64,000 nucleotides of DNA, taken from assembly GCA_949101405.1 (NCBI GenBank), contig CARYFM010000002.1, forward strand, positions 45,674 to 109,673, in the 5' to 3' direction. This DNA is from an uncultured Candidatus Saccharibacteria bacterium. GTDB taxonomy: Bacteria > Patescibacteriota > Saccharimonadia > Saccharimonadales > Saccharimonadaceae. The position numbers and the translations under genes are program-made. Under the pieces are notes generated by a model. That model searched no databases, was not told the DNA's origin, and was given only the letters and a program-made list of their open reading frames with translations. Positions 24,586-33,430 of this stretch are shown piece after piece; the first letter of the stretch is position 1; every line of letters starts with the position of its first letter.

Positions 24586-25252
24586 CATTCGTACGCGCGC
24601 TATCGTTTTACGCCGTACTAATTACGGCGAATCCGATCGCATCTTAAATCTTATTACGCCCGAGGGTAAGGTTGCAGTTTTGGCGCGTGGCGTGCGCAAA
24701 TCCAAATCTCGCCTTGCGGGCGGGATCGAGCTGTTTTCAGTGGCTGATGTCGTGGTTCATCAAGGTCGTTCCACTTTAGGTACCCTCACCAGTGCCAAAA
24801 TGCTGAGTTTTTATAGTAATCTGCTTGCTGATGTTTCCAAACTAGAACTCGCCGGCACACTATTAAAACGTCTTGACCGTGCTTCCGAGCAAGTCCCCAG
24901 CCCAGAACATTTCACAATTCTACAGCAATCGCTTGAAGCCTTAAACGACGACTATTCTAATGAATTAGTTTTTGCTTGGTTTGCGCTTAATCTCGCTCGG
25001 TCTAACGGGGAAGAAATCAATTTCTTGCGCGACACTAGTGGAACTGAACTCAGCCCCGACCTTTCATATAATTGGGATACCGTAGAAAATGCCCTACGTC
25101 CAGATTCTCATGGCAAGGTAGACGCTAAGGCTATAAAACTAGCACGTTTTTTACTGTCTCATCCACTCCGTTTTGCATCCAAAATCGAACACCTCTCCAC
25201 AGTTTTACCGCCAATCTACGAAATCGCTAAAATTGTCCATAATCAGTATTGA
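24575..25252 (+). CDS. recO: DNA repair protein RecO, zinc-finger-less
   Basis: 225 residues. N-terminal OB-fold matches RecO: IRTRAIVLRRTNYGESDRILNLITPEGKVAVLARGVRKSKSRLAGGIELFSVADVVVHQGRSTLGTLTSAK. A helical domain follows. The C-terminal CxxC...CxxC zinc site common in RecO is absent; there is no Cys in the whole region. ATG 24575 is chosen because it begins the family start and overlaps the regulator gene. It loads RecA on SSB-coated DNA with RecR. Confidence 0.88.
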   Translation: MPSDIRTRAIVLRRTNYGESDRILNLITPEGKVAVLARGVRKSKSRLAGGIELFSVADVVVHQGRSTLGTLTSAKMLSFYSNLLADVSKLELAGTLLKRLDRASEQVPSPEHFTILQQSLEALNDDYSNELVFAWFALNLARSNGEEINFLRDTSGTELSPDLSYNWDTVENALRPDSHGKVDAKAIKLARFLLSHPLRFASKIEHLSTVLPPIYEIAKIVHNQY

Positions 25253-25277
25253 CATTATTGAAAATCTATGCTACAAT
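25249..25277 (+). promoter_or_regulatory. 29-bp family promoter upstream of rarA
   Basis: TTGACA (25249-25254), 17 bp, TGCTACAAT with the -10 at 25272-25277. A second -10 (TATAAT, 25317-25322) lies nine bases before the rarA ATG, so rarA may have both a leadered and a leaderless transcript. Confidence 0.8.
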
Positions 25278-25330
25278 GTAAGTAATGGCTTAAATAAGCC
25301 CTATCTTAAGGTGTGTTATAATATACTCAT

Positions 25331-26536
25331 ATGAACCGTGTACCCCTAGCGGAGCGCATGCGCCCGCAGAGTCTCGACGAGGTAATTGGACAAGACGAAA
25401 TTATCGGTGATGGCAAGATTCTCACCGAAATCGTGAAAAAAGCCGAACCCGTCAACCTGATTTTTTGGGGTCCTCCTGGCACCGGCAAGACCACTTTGGC
25501 GCGCATTCTTGCACATGAGTATGCTGCCGATTTTGTGGAGTTGTCTGCTGTTACTGCTGGCAAAAAGGATATCGAGGCAGTAGTAGAACGCGCCAAGACC
25601 AACTGGAATCTCAGAGCTCGCACCGTGCTTTTCGTAGATGAAATTCACCGGTTTAATAAAGCCCAGCAAGACGCTTTTCTTCCACATGTGGAGTCAGGCC
25701 TGATTATTTTGATTGGGGCCACTACGGAAAATCCGAGTTTCGAGGTGATTTCTCCGCTCCTATCACGTTCACGCGTAGTAGTGGTTTCAGCGCTAAAAAA
25801 GCCTGATATTCTCCAGGTCTTACGCCGCGCACTCGAGGCCGAAAACGCTACAAAGCGCGTCACGGATGAAGCTCTGGAGTATATTGCCGACCTCAGTGGC
25901 GGCGACGCACGTTCTGCTTTAGGGGATCTGGAGCTTTCACTCAATCTCGCTAAAAAAGTCGACAAGGGTGTGGTGGAAACCGCTGTTGGCAAAAAGATGC
26001 CTCTATATGATAAATCTGGTGACTATCACTATGACAACATTTCTGCGTTTATTAAGTCAATGCGTGGGTCTGATGTAGACGCAACATTATATTATTTAGC
26101 GCGGATGGTCCAGAGTGGGGAAGACCCTAAGTTTATCGCTCGTCGTATGGTAATCTTTGCTAGTGAAGACATCGGGCTTGCTGGTAACGGCGCCCTGAAC
26201 TTAGCTGTGAGCTGTTTTCAGGCAATTGAGCGTGTTGGTATGCCTGAGGGTGGGATTATTTTGAGCCACGTTGCCGTAGTGTTAGCCAAGGCCAAGAAAA
26301 ATCGCGAGACTTATGATGGCTGGGCTCGAGCACAGGCTGTAGCTAACAAAAGCATGGGCTGTCCGGTGCCGACTTGGCTACGCAATGCTCCTACTAAGTT
26401 AATGAAAGACCTTGGCTTTGGTGAGGGGCAAAAATGGGAAGCGGGCTTTCATCTCGACAAAAGTTACCTCCCCGAAGAAATCGCTCACGAGAAGATTTTT
26501 GGCGTTAAATCTGACTACAATCATAACGAGAAATAA
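25331..26536 (+). CDS. rarA: Replication-associated recombination protein A (AAA ATPase)
   Basis: 401 residues, normal length. Walker A GPPGTGKTT near 43-51, Walker B VLFVDEIHRF, sensor 1 GATTENPSF, arginine finger region SPLLSRSRV, then the MgsA_C tail (SAFIKSMRGSDVDATLYYLARMVQSGEDPKFIARRMVIFASEDIGLA). It acts at stalled replication forks. The start is set by MNRVPLAERMRPQSLDEVIGQ. Confidence 0.96.
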   Translation: MNRVPLAERMRPQSLDEVIGQDEIIGDGKILTEIVKKAEPVNLIFWGPPGTGKTTLARILAHEYAADFVELSAVTAGKKDIEAVVERAKTNWNLRARTVLFVDEIHRFNKAQQDAFLPHVESGLIILIGATTENPSFEVISPLLSRSRVVVVSALKKPDILQVLRRALEAENATKRVTDEALEYIADLSGGDARSALGDLELSLNLAKKVDKGVVETAVGKKMPLYDKSGDYHYDNISAFIKSMRGSDVDATLYYLARMVQSGEDPKFIARRMVIFASEDIGLAGNGALNLAVSCFQAIERVGMPEGGIILSHVAVVLAKAKKNRETYDGWARAQAVANKSMGCPVPTWLRNAPTKLMKDLGFGEGQKWEAGFHLDKSYLPEEIAHEKIFGVKSDYNHNEK

Positions 26537-26571
26537 TATTTGCAAAAACTACTAAAATAGCCATAAACCTA

Positions 26572-26600
26572 TTGACAAATTCACAATTACGTGATACAAT
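26572..26600 (+). promoter_or_regulatory. 29-bp family promoter for 26704
   Basis: TTGACA (26572-26577), 17 bp, CGTGATACAAT with the -10 at 26595-26600. Leader of about 95 nt with AGCATG/CATGCT and AATCTA/TAGATT stems. Confidence 0.85.
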
Positions 26601-26703
26601 GGCAAAAGAGTAGCATGTCACTATTAGATCTTTAGCATGCTCAAAGTAATCTATGGGTTTCTAGATTCTATCTTTCATTTTTCAAAAAAAGGAGGGCAAA
26701 AAC

Positions 26704-27435
26704 ATGAAAGAAAAGAGTTTTAAGAAAGTTGGGGTAGCACTTGGATTATTCAGGGCTGGTATAGCCATATCGGTGGCTGTTGGCTGCATGTTCCTTATCT
26801 TTGCGGTTGTTACAGTATATCAGGGGATTGAGTTCTCTCGAAATGCTATAACTATGGCAGAGAATCTCAATATGAGCCATATCAACGAAAGCTCATATCC
26901 GGCAGAAGGCTGTATTTACGAGTTGGAGGCTAGAATCGTCGGTGATGAGATGTCTGGTAGCTGGTATCGCCATGCGATTGTAGCTAACTATGGCGATATG
27001 CTTGAGATCCGTCTCAAAATTACCGCTGCCGACCCTGCAGATGTCAACCGAGAGGAAATTGCTAAATCTCTGTCGTTCATGTGTACTGATGGATTCGCTC
27101 CGTCAGCTGTAGAGTTGGAACATGATAAACTTATGCTACCAGACGGCACGCTCGCTGACTATTTTGACGACTTCTTGGATGAGCATATTGCTTATATTGC
27201 AGTTGGCACATACAATCTCTGTCGCAAAGATTGGTTGAATGGAGCAACCCCTGAACTCTTCGCTTACGCTTCAGGACGTACTGCTGCAACACTTACTGTT
27301 GTTTCTCCGTATTGCGAAGTTGAAGTTCTGACTGTGCTTATCGCTATAGCAGCAGCAATATTCTTTGGGCTGGTCTTGCCATTAGTACTTAAGGCAATAA
27401 AAGCTAAAGTCCTTAAGCGCTTAGAGGATGCATAA
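26704..27435 (+). CDS. Orphan membrane protein with two flanking helices
   Basis: 243 residues. An N-terminal helix (about 18-45), an exported domain of about 150 residues with Cys at about 79, 122 and 177, and a C-terminal helix (about 205-232) followed by KAIKAKVLKRLEDA. Unknown family. AAGGAGGG at 26690-26697 is a near-perfect ribosome site, and the long leader and promoter class mark it as one of the window's lineage-specific leadered genes. Confidence 0.7.
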   Translation: MKEKSFKKVGVALGLFRAGIAISVAVGCMFLIFAVVTVYQGIEFSRNAITMAENLNMSHINESSYPAEGCIYELEARIVGDEMSGSWYRHAIVANYGDMLEIRLKITAADPADVNREEIAKSLSFMCTDGFAPSAVELEHDKLMLPDGTLADYFDDFLDEHIAYIAVGTYNLCRKDWLNGATPELFAYASGRTAATLTVVSPYCEVEVLTVLIAIAAAIFFGLVLPLVLKAIKAKVLKRLEDA

Positions 27436-27441
27436 TTGTAG

Positions 27442-27461
27442 CCCCGCTCCGGCGGGGTTTT
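27442..27461 (+). terminator. Terminator after 26704-27435
   Basis: CCCCGC (27442-27447), loop TCCG, GCGGGG (27452-27457), then TTTT. Confidence 0.9.
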
Positions 27462-27502
27462 GCTATCCCAAATTATAGCCGCTCCTTTATTACGCCATCT
27501 CC

Positions 27503-27715
27503 TCACATCCCTAATACAGTACTCAGGCAGCGGAGGGGGAAACCGAACCAACGTTGATTAGGGCCTAGAGATGGTTCGACTGCAGTAAAGATTTCAAGAT
27601 AATAAGCATTAGATGTAATATTGCCACTATGTGATGACCAACCATTAGCATAATGCCCAGCACCTCTAAAAGTACCAGCAGACATTGATAAATATATACG
27701 CCCGCTGCGCACAAA
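27503..27715 (-). repeat. FISUMP-like variable cassette 4 (class 1 end)
   Basis: Minus-strand stretch FVRSGRIYLSMSAGTFRGAG ... GWSSHSG ... AYYLEIF ... NQRWFGFPLRCLSTVLGM then TGA. The 5' box (27701-27715) differs by one base (TTTGTG for TTCGTG). The 3' box is identical to the other class 1 ends. It follows an AAAACG/CGTTTT hairpin on its 5' side. It stands alone between a terminated orphan gene and ppa. Confidence 0.75.
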
Positions 27716-27797
27716 ACGTGCCGGCCGTTTTATTTAGTACATACCCACTAAATATTAACAACCGTGCTATAATATAACTATAATTTAAGGAGTTTTT

Positions 27798-28328
27798 ATG
27801 GCAGATTTTAACAAAGTCTTGACCCCAGGGGATTACGAAAACGGCGAAATTAATGTAGTAATCGAGATCCCAACTGGCTCTAACCACAAAATTGAATGGG
27901 ATCGAAAAAATGCCTGTTTTATACTTGATCGTGTGGAACCAATGGCTTTTGCTAAACCATGCAATTATGGCTTTATCCCTCAAACCCTAGATGAAGACGG
28001 CGACGAACTTGACGTACTTATGATTACCGAGCAACCACTGACCACCGGCATTTATGTCCCAGCTCGTGTGCTCGGTGTGATGAAATTTGTCGATGACGAC
28101 GAAGTTGACGACAAAATCATTGCTGTGCCAGCTGATGACCGCAACAACGGCGACGCCATTCAGACTTTGGAAGATTTGCCCGCTCAGCTGATTAAGCAGA
28201 TCGAGTTTCACTTCAACCACTACAAAGACCTCAAAAAACCAGGCTCCACGGTGGTAAAAGGCTTCTTTGGCCTCGACGAAGCCAAGCAAGTCATCAAAGA
28301 CGCCATTGCTCGCTGGAACGCACAGTAA
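27798..28328 (+). CDS. ppa: Inorganic pyrophosphatase
   Basis: Hydrolyses pyrophosphate and pulls biosynthetic reactions forward. 176 residues, family I. Signatures: NVVIEIPTGSNHKIEWD, EPMAFAKPCNYGFIPQT, DEDGDELDVLMI (metal-binding Asp cluster), VDDDEVDDKIIAVPADD and IEFHFNHYKDL. Has both TATAAT and AAGGAG upstream of the ATG. Confidence 0.97.
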   Translation: MADFNKVLTPGDYENGEINVVIEIPTGSNHKIEWDRKNACFILDRVEPMAFAKPCNYGFIPQTLDEDGDELDVLMITEQPLTTGIYVPARVLGVMKFVDDDEVDDKIIAVPADDRNNGDAIQTLEDLPAQLIKQIEFHFNHYKDLKKPGSTVVKGFFGLDEAKQVIKDAIARWNAQ

Positions 28329-28338
28329 TTCCGCATTA

Positions 28339-28368
28339 AAAATGGCAGGTTTTCGGACCTGCCATTTT
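28339..28368. terminator. Bidirectional terminator after ppa
   Basis: AAATGGCAGGT / ACCTGCCATTT stem (about 28340-28367) between convergent genes. Confidence 0.8.
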
Positions 28369-28385
28369 AGCATTATACAATGCTC

Positions 28386-29111
28386 CTAATTTTGTTGCGC
28401 AGTTTTATTCTGCTGAATCAACAGAATGGTCCGGGGTTGTTGATAAATCATAAATGTTTCGTAAATAACCTCAAGACTTAAATCATATGCGCTCAGCCGG
28501 TAGATAATTTCGTGCGGGAAGTCCATCTTTATTCTGGAATTTGCGTTAATTTGTGCATTAATCCGGTCCAGATCTTTATGGGTTTTTCGTGCCTCCTGCT
28601 GTAATTGCTTAGATCCCCAACATGGGCGCGATTTTATTCGATAATCTTTGTACGACCAAATCTGGTCAAGCGCGCCGTCAAACTCTCGCGGTTCCTTTTG
28701 AGGCGGCAAACCGATATTTATTTCCCGGATATTGACTTGCTTAATAAAGCTTTGCCATTTTTCATCTTCTGGATGAATTATCTTTGGGGCAAAATTGCGT
28801 GCAAGCACATTCAGTGTATGCGTATATTTGAGCAATAATACCCGTTTCAGCTGATTCTCAGAAAGGCACAGTACTGCTGCATGCAAAAACGGCAGAAATG
28901 TGCAAACTATTTCTCCGGTAATCGGTATGATATTGGTCCGTTTTACATAAACAATTTCGTCGTAATCGTAACCTCTATCGCCAGCATAATAGAAAAAATC
29001 TTCCCACACTTCTGGACGGTTTTCCGCAGAAAATCTTTCCGGCCCCTCCAGCAGAATATTCACATGGATATATTCTGTGGTGCGAAATTCTAACCTTGCC
29101 ACATTCTTCAC
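28386..29111 (-). CDS. Orphan soluble protein of unknown function
   Basis: About 240 residues, no membrane helix. Segments: RLEFRTTEYIHVNILLEGPERF, YYAGDRGYDYDEIVYVKRTNIIP, and a basic helical C-terminal half. The GTG at 29102 is a better start than that at 29111, because the G-rich ribosome site is then 6-8 bases away. No family recognised. Driven by a member of the 29-bp promoter class. Confidence 0.6.
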   Translation of the reverse strand: MKNVARLEFRTTEYIHVNILLEGPERFSAENRPEVWEDFFYYAGDRGYDYDEIVYVKRTNIIPITGEIVCTFLPFLHAAVLCLSENQLKRVLLLKYTHTLNVLARNFAPKIIHPEDEKWQSFIKQVNIREINIGLPPQKEPREFDGALDQIWSYKDYRIKSRPCWGSKQLQQEARKTHKDLDRINAQINANSRIKMDFPHEIIYRLSAYDLSLEVIYETFMIYQQPRTILLIQQNKTAQQN

Positions 29112-29197
29112 CCCCTTCGGTGGCAGATTTTAAAGAACAGTTTTATCTATATTGTTTTTACACTACAGATAGGGCTTAATTCTTTAAGCTTATCTCT

Positions 29198-29226
29198 ATT
29201 GTATCACAGATTTGCTAAAAAGTCAA
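29198..29226 (-). promoter_or_regulatory. 29-bp family promoter for 29111-28386
   Basis: On minus: TTGACT (29221-29226), 17 bp, TGTGATACAAT with the -10 at 29198-29203. Confidence 0.85.
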
Positions 29227-29234
29227 GATACGGG

Positions 29235-31034
29235 CTACCCCTCTTCCATAAACGCGCCAGATTGGCGGCTCCAGAGGTGATTATAGACGCCGTGTGAGCG
29301 CCCCAGCAGCTGGTGATGCGTGCCTTGTTCCACGATTTTGCCATCTTCCAGCACCACAATCCGGTCCAGGCTGGCCACAGTCGAAAGCCGGTGGGCAATC
29401 ACGATACTGGTACGACCCTGCATCAGAGTATTCAAAGCATCTTGAATTAATGCTTCGCTCTCGGAATCCAAGGCCGAAGTCGCCTCGTCTAGCACCAAAA
29501 TCGGTGCATCTTTCAAAATCGCCCGCGCAATCGCAATTCGCTGGCGTTGACCACCGGAAAGTTTAATTCCACGTTCGCCCACTAGAGTATTGTAACCCTC
29601 CGGTAGATCCTTGATAAACTCGTGCGCATTTGCCAACTTGGCTGCGTGCTCAATCTCATCCTGAGTGGCATCCAGCTTGCCGTAGGCGATGTTTTCGGCA
29701 ATCGATCGATGAAACAATGAAGTCTCTTGAGGTACATAAGCAATGTTTTCTCGCAATGATTGTTGCGTAATCTTCCTAATGTCTTGCCCCGAAATTGTAA
29801 TTTGCCCCGCACTTACATCAGCAAACCTCAATAAGAGTTTAGTCAAAGTTGTCTTGCCTGAGCCTGAAACCCCCACTAGACCAATCCGCTCGCCTGGTTT
29901 TACCTCCAGCGTAAAGTTCTGGAAAATCGCATCCTTTGCGTCTTTATGCTTAAAATCGATCTGGTCAAACTTCACTGCAGCTTCTTGCAAATCCAGTACT
30001 TTAGCGTCCGGTGCGTCCACCACGTCGTCTACCATATCCAGAATTATCGTCATTTCGTGAGCATCACCAAACACGCGGTTAATATTCTTAAAAATCGAGT
30101 TAATGTTCCATAGCTCACCTTGAATCGTCTGCGCATAGTTTACAATTAACACCAGCGTGGCAATAGAAATCCCCAGCCACTCACGCCCAAATACCAAAAA
30201 CGTTAAAATCAGCGCTGTAATCCCAATTTGCACACCATTAAATTGTAAATCACGTTTGATTGTGGCATGCATCTGTTTGTAATTAGCGTCCAATGTGGCT
30301 CGAGAGAAATCGGCATAACGGTGGCGTTCGTGAGCTTCATGCGCATAAGATTTCACCGAAATAATATTGGAAATCGAGTCGGCCAGTTGCCCGGTTTGCT
30401 TCGTCTCGGCCGAAGCGGCATTATCGCTTAGATAGGCAATCTTTTTGAACGAGAGACCAGATACCAAAGCGTACAAAGCCACAAAACCTACAATTCCCAC
30501 CGCAAACCATGGCACTTGTGGCGCTAGCACGATAATCACCATCCCAATATACGCCAGTGTTGGCCATAAATCCCAGATAACTGTATCAACTAAGCGCTCA
30601 AATGCCCAAACGAACTTATTTGTTTGCGAAACCAGCGAGCCAGAAAACCGGTCGTTATGGAATTGCATAGATTGGTCGTTCACTACCGTAAAACAGTTCA
30701 CAGCTAAATCATACATCGCGAGCACTTCCATTTTCCAACACCAATACAGTCGCAGCTCCTCTAGCACTACTTTGCTTAGCACATATAGCACAAAGAAACC
30801 AATAATCTCCACCGCTGCTACACTTAGCATCTCTTCTGCTGGTAGGCCCAGTGAGGCCTTTTCAATCAGGTCTGCAAAAATCAATGGCGCCAAAATCGCT
30901 CGGATAAACACTACGATTGGCGTAGAAATTATCATGCCCAGTGAATACCATTTATATTTCTTCACCTCTTGCCAGTAATAATGCAAGGTGCGCCCAGTAG
31001 TTTTGACTTTCTCTTCGTTCTTTGCTTTAACCAT
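29235..31034 (-). CDS. ABC transporter, fused membrane and ATPase domains (MsbA-type exporter)
   Basis: 599 residues. N-terminal ABC membrane domain with six helices (about 35-310), then the ATPase: Walker A GVSGSGKTT (about 386-394), Q-loop YVPQETSLF, signature KLSGGQRQRIAIARA, Walker B ILVLDEATSALDSE and H-loop IVIAHRLST. It works as a homodimer or heterodimer exporting lipids, peptides or drugs. No partner half-transporter lies next to it. The upstream region has a TTGCTT-17-TATAAT promoter with -10 just before the ATG and a 12-base G/C tract further upstream that may vary in length. Confidence 0.95.
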   Translation of the reverse strand: MVKAKNEEKVKTTGRTLHYYWQEVKKYKWYSLGMIISTPIVVFIRAILAPLIFADLIEKASLGLPAEEMLSVAAVEIIGFFVLYVLSKVVLEELRLYWCWKMEVLAMYDLAVNCFTVVNDQSMQFHNDRFSGSLVSQTNKFVWAFERLVDTVIWDLWPTLAYIGMVIIVLAPQVPWFAVGIVGFVALYALVSGLSFKKIAYLSDNAASAETKQTGQLADSISNIISVKSYAHEAHERHRYADFSRATLDANYKQMHATIKRDLQFNGVQIGITALILTFLVFGREWLGISIATLVLIVNYAQTIQGELWNINSIFKNINRVFGDAHEMTIILDMVDDVVDAPDAKVLDLQEAAVKFDQIDFKHKDAKDAIFQNFTLEVKPGERIGLVGVSGSGKTTLTKLLLRFADVSAGQITISGQDIRKITQQSLRENIAYVPQETSLFHRSIAENIAYGKLDATQDEIEHAAKLANAHEFIKDLPEGYNTLVGERGIKLSGGQRQRIAIARAILKDAPILVLDEATSALDSESEALIQDALNTLMQGRTSIVIAHRLSTVASLDRIVVLEDGKIVEQGTHHQLLGRSHGVYNHLWSRQSGAFMEEG

Positions 31035-31093
31035 GTGTCCAATTATATACTACCTGATGGCGTAAAGCAAGCATTATATCTCCTAAATTTGCT

Positions 31094-31105
31094 GGGGGGG
31101 GGGGG
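31094..31105. repeat. Homopolymer tract of 12 G
   Basis: Plus-strand G12 (minus C12) about 60 bases upstream of the ABC transporter start and about 70 upstream of the next promoter. Such tracts mutate by slippage and could tune expression; sequencing error is also possible. Confidence 0.85.
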
Positions 31106-31172
31106 CATTTTAACAGAGAAAAACCTTGTGGAAAACTCTAATTGACACTCAGCACATAAAATCATAATAGTA

Positions 31173-31201
31173 TTGACATTTTGGATAATCTGTGCTACAA
31201 T
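31173..31201 (+). promoter_or_regulatory. 29-bp family promoter for 31270
   Basis: TTGACA (31173-31178), 17 bp, TGTGCTACAAT with the -10 at 31196-31201. Confidence 0.85.
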
Positions 31202-31231
31202 GGCTGTATATCGTGCATGCGATATACAGCC
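31202..31231 (+). promoter_or_regulatory. 12-bp inverted repeat over the transcription start (operator or 5' hairpin)
   Basis: GGCTGTATATCG (31202-31213), loop TGCATG, CGATATACAGCC (31220-31231). It starts directly after the -10 box, so it could bind a dimeric repressor or cap the mRNA 5' end. Confidence 0.65.
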
Positions 31232-31269
31232 TGCCGGGTGGCAGAGTACATGAAAAGGGGGTAAATCGT

Positions 31270-31641
31270 ATGATTTACAAGAAAAAGTTTAAAGCAACTA
31301 TTATTAATGGTCCCTCCAAAATGGACCTCCTCACCGCTTTCGCCTATGCGTACAGTAAGGAACATGATTTTTCTGTAACGTTTTACATGGTAGATGAAGA
31401 TGAGAATCTGAAAGAGCGGCTGTGGTACAAGATAGCTGGTAAGGACGGTGCTCCACTGAAAGCAAGAATTATCGGTATTAGTTATGAAGATGGTAGTGGA
31501 AATAAGTTCTTGATCGAGGGCTACCTTGATTACTACTGCAATAAAAAGACCGATTACAGTGTGCATTTCACGGCGTATTATTCGTCGTTCAATCGAAAAG
31601 GCACTGCCGAACTTGAGCTAAATTTTGCAGACGAAAAATAA
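31270..31641 (+). CDS. Orphan small soluble protein
   Basis: 123 residues, starting at ATG 31270 (MIYKKKFKATIINGPSKMDLL) after a ribosome site of the type AAGGGGG. No signal peptide and no membrane helix. Alternating strands (KARIIGISYEDGSGNKFLIEGYLDYY; YSVHFTAYYSSFNRKGTAELELNF) suggest a beta-rich fold. No family recognised. Leader of about 60 nt carrying the 30-bp inverted repeat. Confidence 0.65.
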   Translation: MIYKKKFKATIINGPSKMDLLTAFAYAYSKEHDFSVTFYMVDEDENLKERLWYKIAGKDGAPLKARIIGISYEDGSGNKFLIEGYLDYYCNKKTDYSVHFTAYYSSFNRKGTAELELNFADEK

Positions 31642-31656
31642 ATAGTTGTATATACA

Positions 31657-31690
31657 AAATTTCTGGTTCAGCGAACCAGAAATTTCTTTT
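31657..31690 (+). terminator. Terminator after 31270-31641
   Basis: 13-bp perfect stem AAATTTCTGGTTC (31657-31669) / GAACCAGAAATTT (31673-31685), then CTTTT. Confidence 0.9.
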
Positions 31691-31709
31691 CTTCACCTGC
31701 CAAAGTTCT

Positions 31710-33032
31710 TTATAATTCTCCCGCCTTCACTCGCACCTGCTCTGTGGTATCACGGTCGCGCACTGTCACGGTATCATCTTCCAGGCTATCAAAATCAATC
31801 ACCACACACTTTGGTGTACCGATTTCATCTTGTTTTTTATAGCGTTTACCAATGTTGCCCGAATCATCCCAAGTCACAAAGATATATTTATCTTTCAAAA
31901 TCTGATAAACCTCTTTGGCCTTAGCTACTAGCTCGGGTTTATTTTTAAGCAACGGACTCACGCAGAACTTATACGGTGCCAAATTCTCTGGCAACTTCAA
32001 TACGACTCGATCTTCTTCCTCGACATACGCTGCACTTAGCACCGCAAGGAACAAACGCTCCACTCCGATTGAAGGCTCAATCACGTGCGGGATAAAGCTC
32101 TCGCCCGTCACCTTGTCGCGGTACTCCATACTCTTACCCGACGCGCGCTGGATATTACTGAGGTCGAAATCGGTTCGATACGCCAACCCCATCAGCTCCT
32201 CCTCGCCGTTTGGATAATCAAACATCATATCAACCGTACGTTTAGAGTAGTGTGCACGATCTTCGGCTGGCACATCCAAATCATGAATCATGCCTGCCGG
32301 CAAACCAATCACTTGTTCCAAGAAATAGTGTTGTTCACGGAGCATCTTATCAAACTCTTTTTCCCATTCATCTGGCCGCACAAAATACTCAATCTCCATC
32401 TGGCTACATTCGCGATCCCTAAGAATAAAATCGCGTGGAGAGATCTCATTGCGAAATGCCTTACCTTGTTGCGCCAAACCAAAGGGAAGATTAGGATAAA
32501 TCGTATCCACTACATTTTTGTAATTGGTAAAAATTCCTTGCGCAGTCTCTGGTCGTAAATAAGCAATACTGGTATCGTCCGAAACTGGCCCCACATGAGT
32601 CTGAAACATCATATTAAACTTGCGAATCTCACTCCAAGCCTGTTTGCCGCAAGTTGGACATTTAGGATTTACTTTTAAGAATTCTTCGGTCGTAATACTC
32701 TCGGTAGCCCCGTTTACTAACTTATCTGCTCGAAATCTTCCATGGCATTCCTTGCATTCCACTAGCGGGTCAGCAAAAGTCGCTACATGCCCAGAAGCCT
32801 CCCAAGTTTTGGGGTTCATAATAATTGCTGCGTCTACGCCATACATATCATCGCGGCTATCCACCCAAAAACGCCACCAAGCGTTCATGATATTCCGCTT
32901 CAACATCACTCCCAGTGGACCAAAGTCCCAGGTTCCAGCCATACCGCCATATACATCCGAGCCAGGGAAAATAAACCCACGGCGTTTACACAAACTTACA
33001 ATATCCTCTAGTTTACCTGTAGTTTTACTCAT
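31710..33032 (-). CDS. glyQS: Glycyl-tRNA synthetase, single-chain class II
   Basis: Charges tRNA-Gly. 440 residues, the alpha-2 form. Class II motifs: GPLGVMLKRN, WRFWVDSRDDMYGVDAAIIMNPKTWEASGHVATFADPLVECKECHGRFRAD with a zinc site (C..C and CPTCGKQ), RPETAQGIFTNYKNV (motif 2 region), GLAQQGKAFRNEISPRDFILRDREC, and HVIEPSIGVERLF (motif 3). An anticodon-binding domain closes the protein. Leaderless: TACAAT lies about seven bases before the ATG. Confidence 0.96.
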   Translation of the reverse strand: MSKTTGKLEDIVSLCKRRGFIFPGSDVYGGMAGTWDFGPLGVMLKRNIMNAWWRFWVDSRDDMYGVDAAIIMNPKTWEASGHVATFADPLVECKECHGRFRADKLVNGATESITTEEFLKVNPKCPTCGKQAWSEIRKFNMMFQTHVGPVSDDTSIAYLRPETAQGIFTNYKNVVDTIYPNLPFGLAQQGKAFRNEISPRDFILRDRECSQMEIEYFVRPDEWEKEFDKMLREQHYFLEQVIGLPAGMIHDLDVPAEDRAHYSKRTVDMMFDYPNGEEELMGLAYRTDFDLSNIQRASGKSMEYRDKVTGESFIPHVIEPSIGVERLFLAVLSAAYVEEEDRVVLKLPENLAPYKFCVSPLLKNKPELVAKAKEVYQILKDKYIFVTWDDSGNIGKRYKKQDEIGTPKCVVIDFDSLEDDTVTVRDRDTTEQVRVKAGEL

Positions 33033-33139
33033 ATCTATATTGTATCATATATCTGTAATTGTAAATTTGGATTCAGGTTCCTTTTGGTATACCAAAATAC
33101 TGAGACCATATGACCTCAGTATTTGTAATTATCTTCTCC

Positions 33140-33214
<75 letters not shown>

Positions 33215-33256
33215 AATAGACACATTATACCACATTCCCCGCACAAAATAAAAGTA

Positions 33257-33285
33257 TTGACTTTTACGCAAATCTGTGCTACAAT
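33257..33285 (+). promoter_or_regulatory. 29-bp family promoter for 33431
   Basis: TTGACT (33257-33262), 17 bp, TGTGCTACAAT with the -10 at 33280-33285. Leader of about 140 nt with several inverted repeats, including TTAGCCAA / TTGGCTAA (about 33358-33402). Confidence 0.85.
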
Positions 33286-33430
33286 AAAAATATAAGCCTC
33301 TTGCTAGGCCTAATCTGTAGTTGCTCTAACTCTATCGAGTTTTAGAGCTTAACCCCATTAGCCAAGTTGAGGTTAGAAGGACCTTAATTTTTTGGCTAAG
33401 ACCTTTCTATCTCAAAGGAGGATGTTAGGA

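Noticed and set aside
29743..30978. Plus-strand frames across the ABC transporter
   Set aside because: Shadows of a clear minus-strand transporter with all ATPase motifs.
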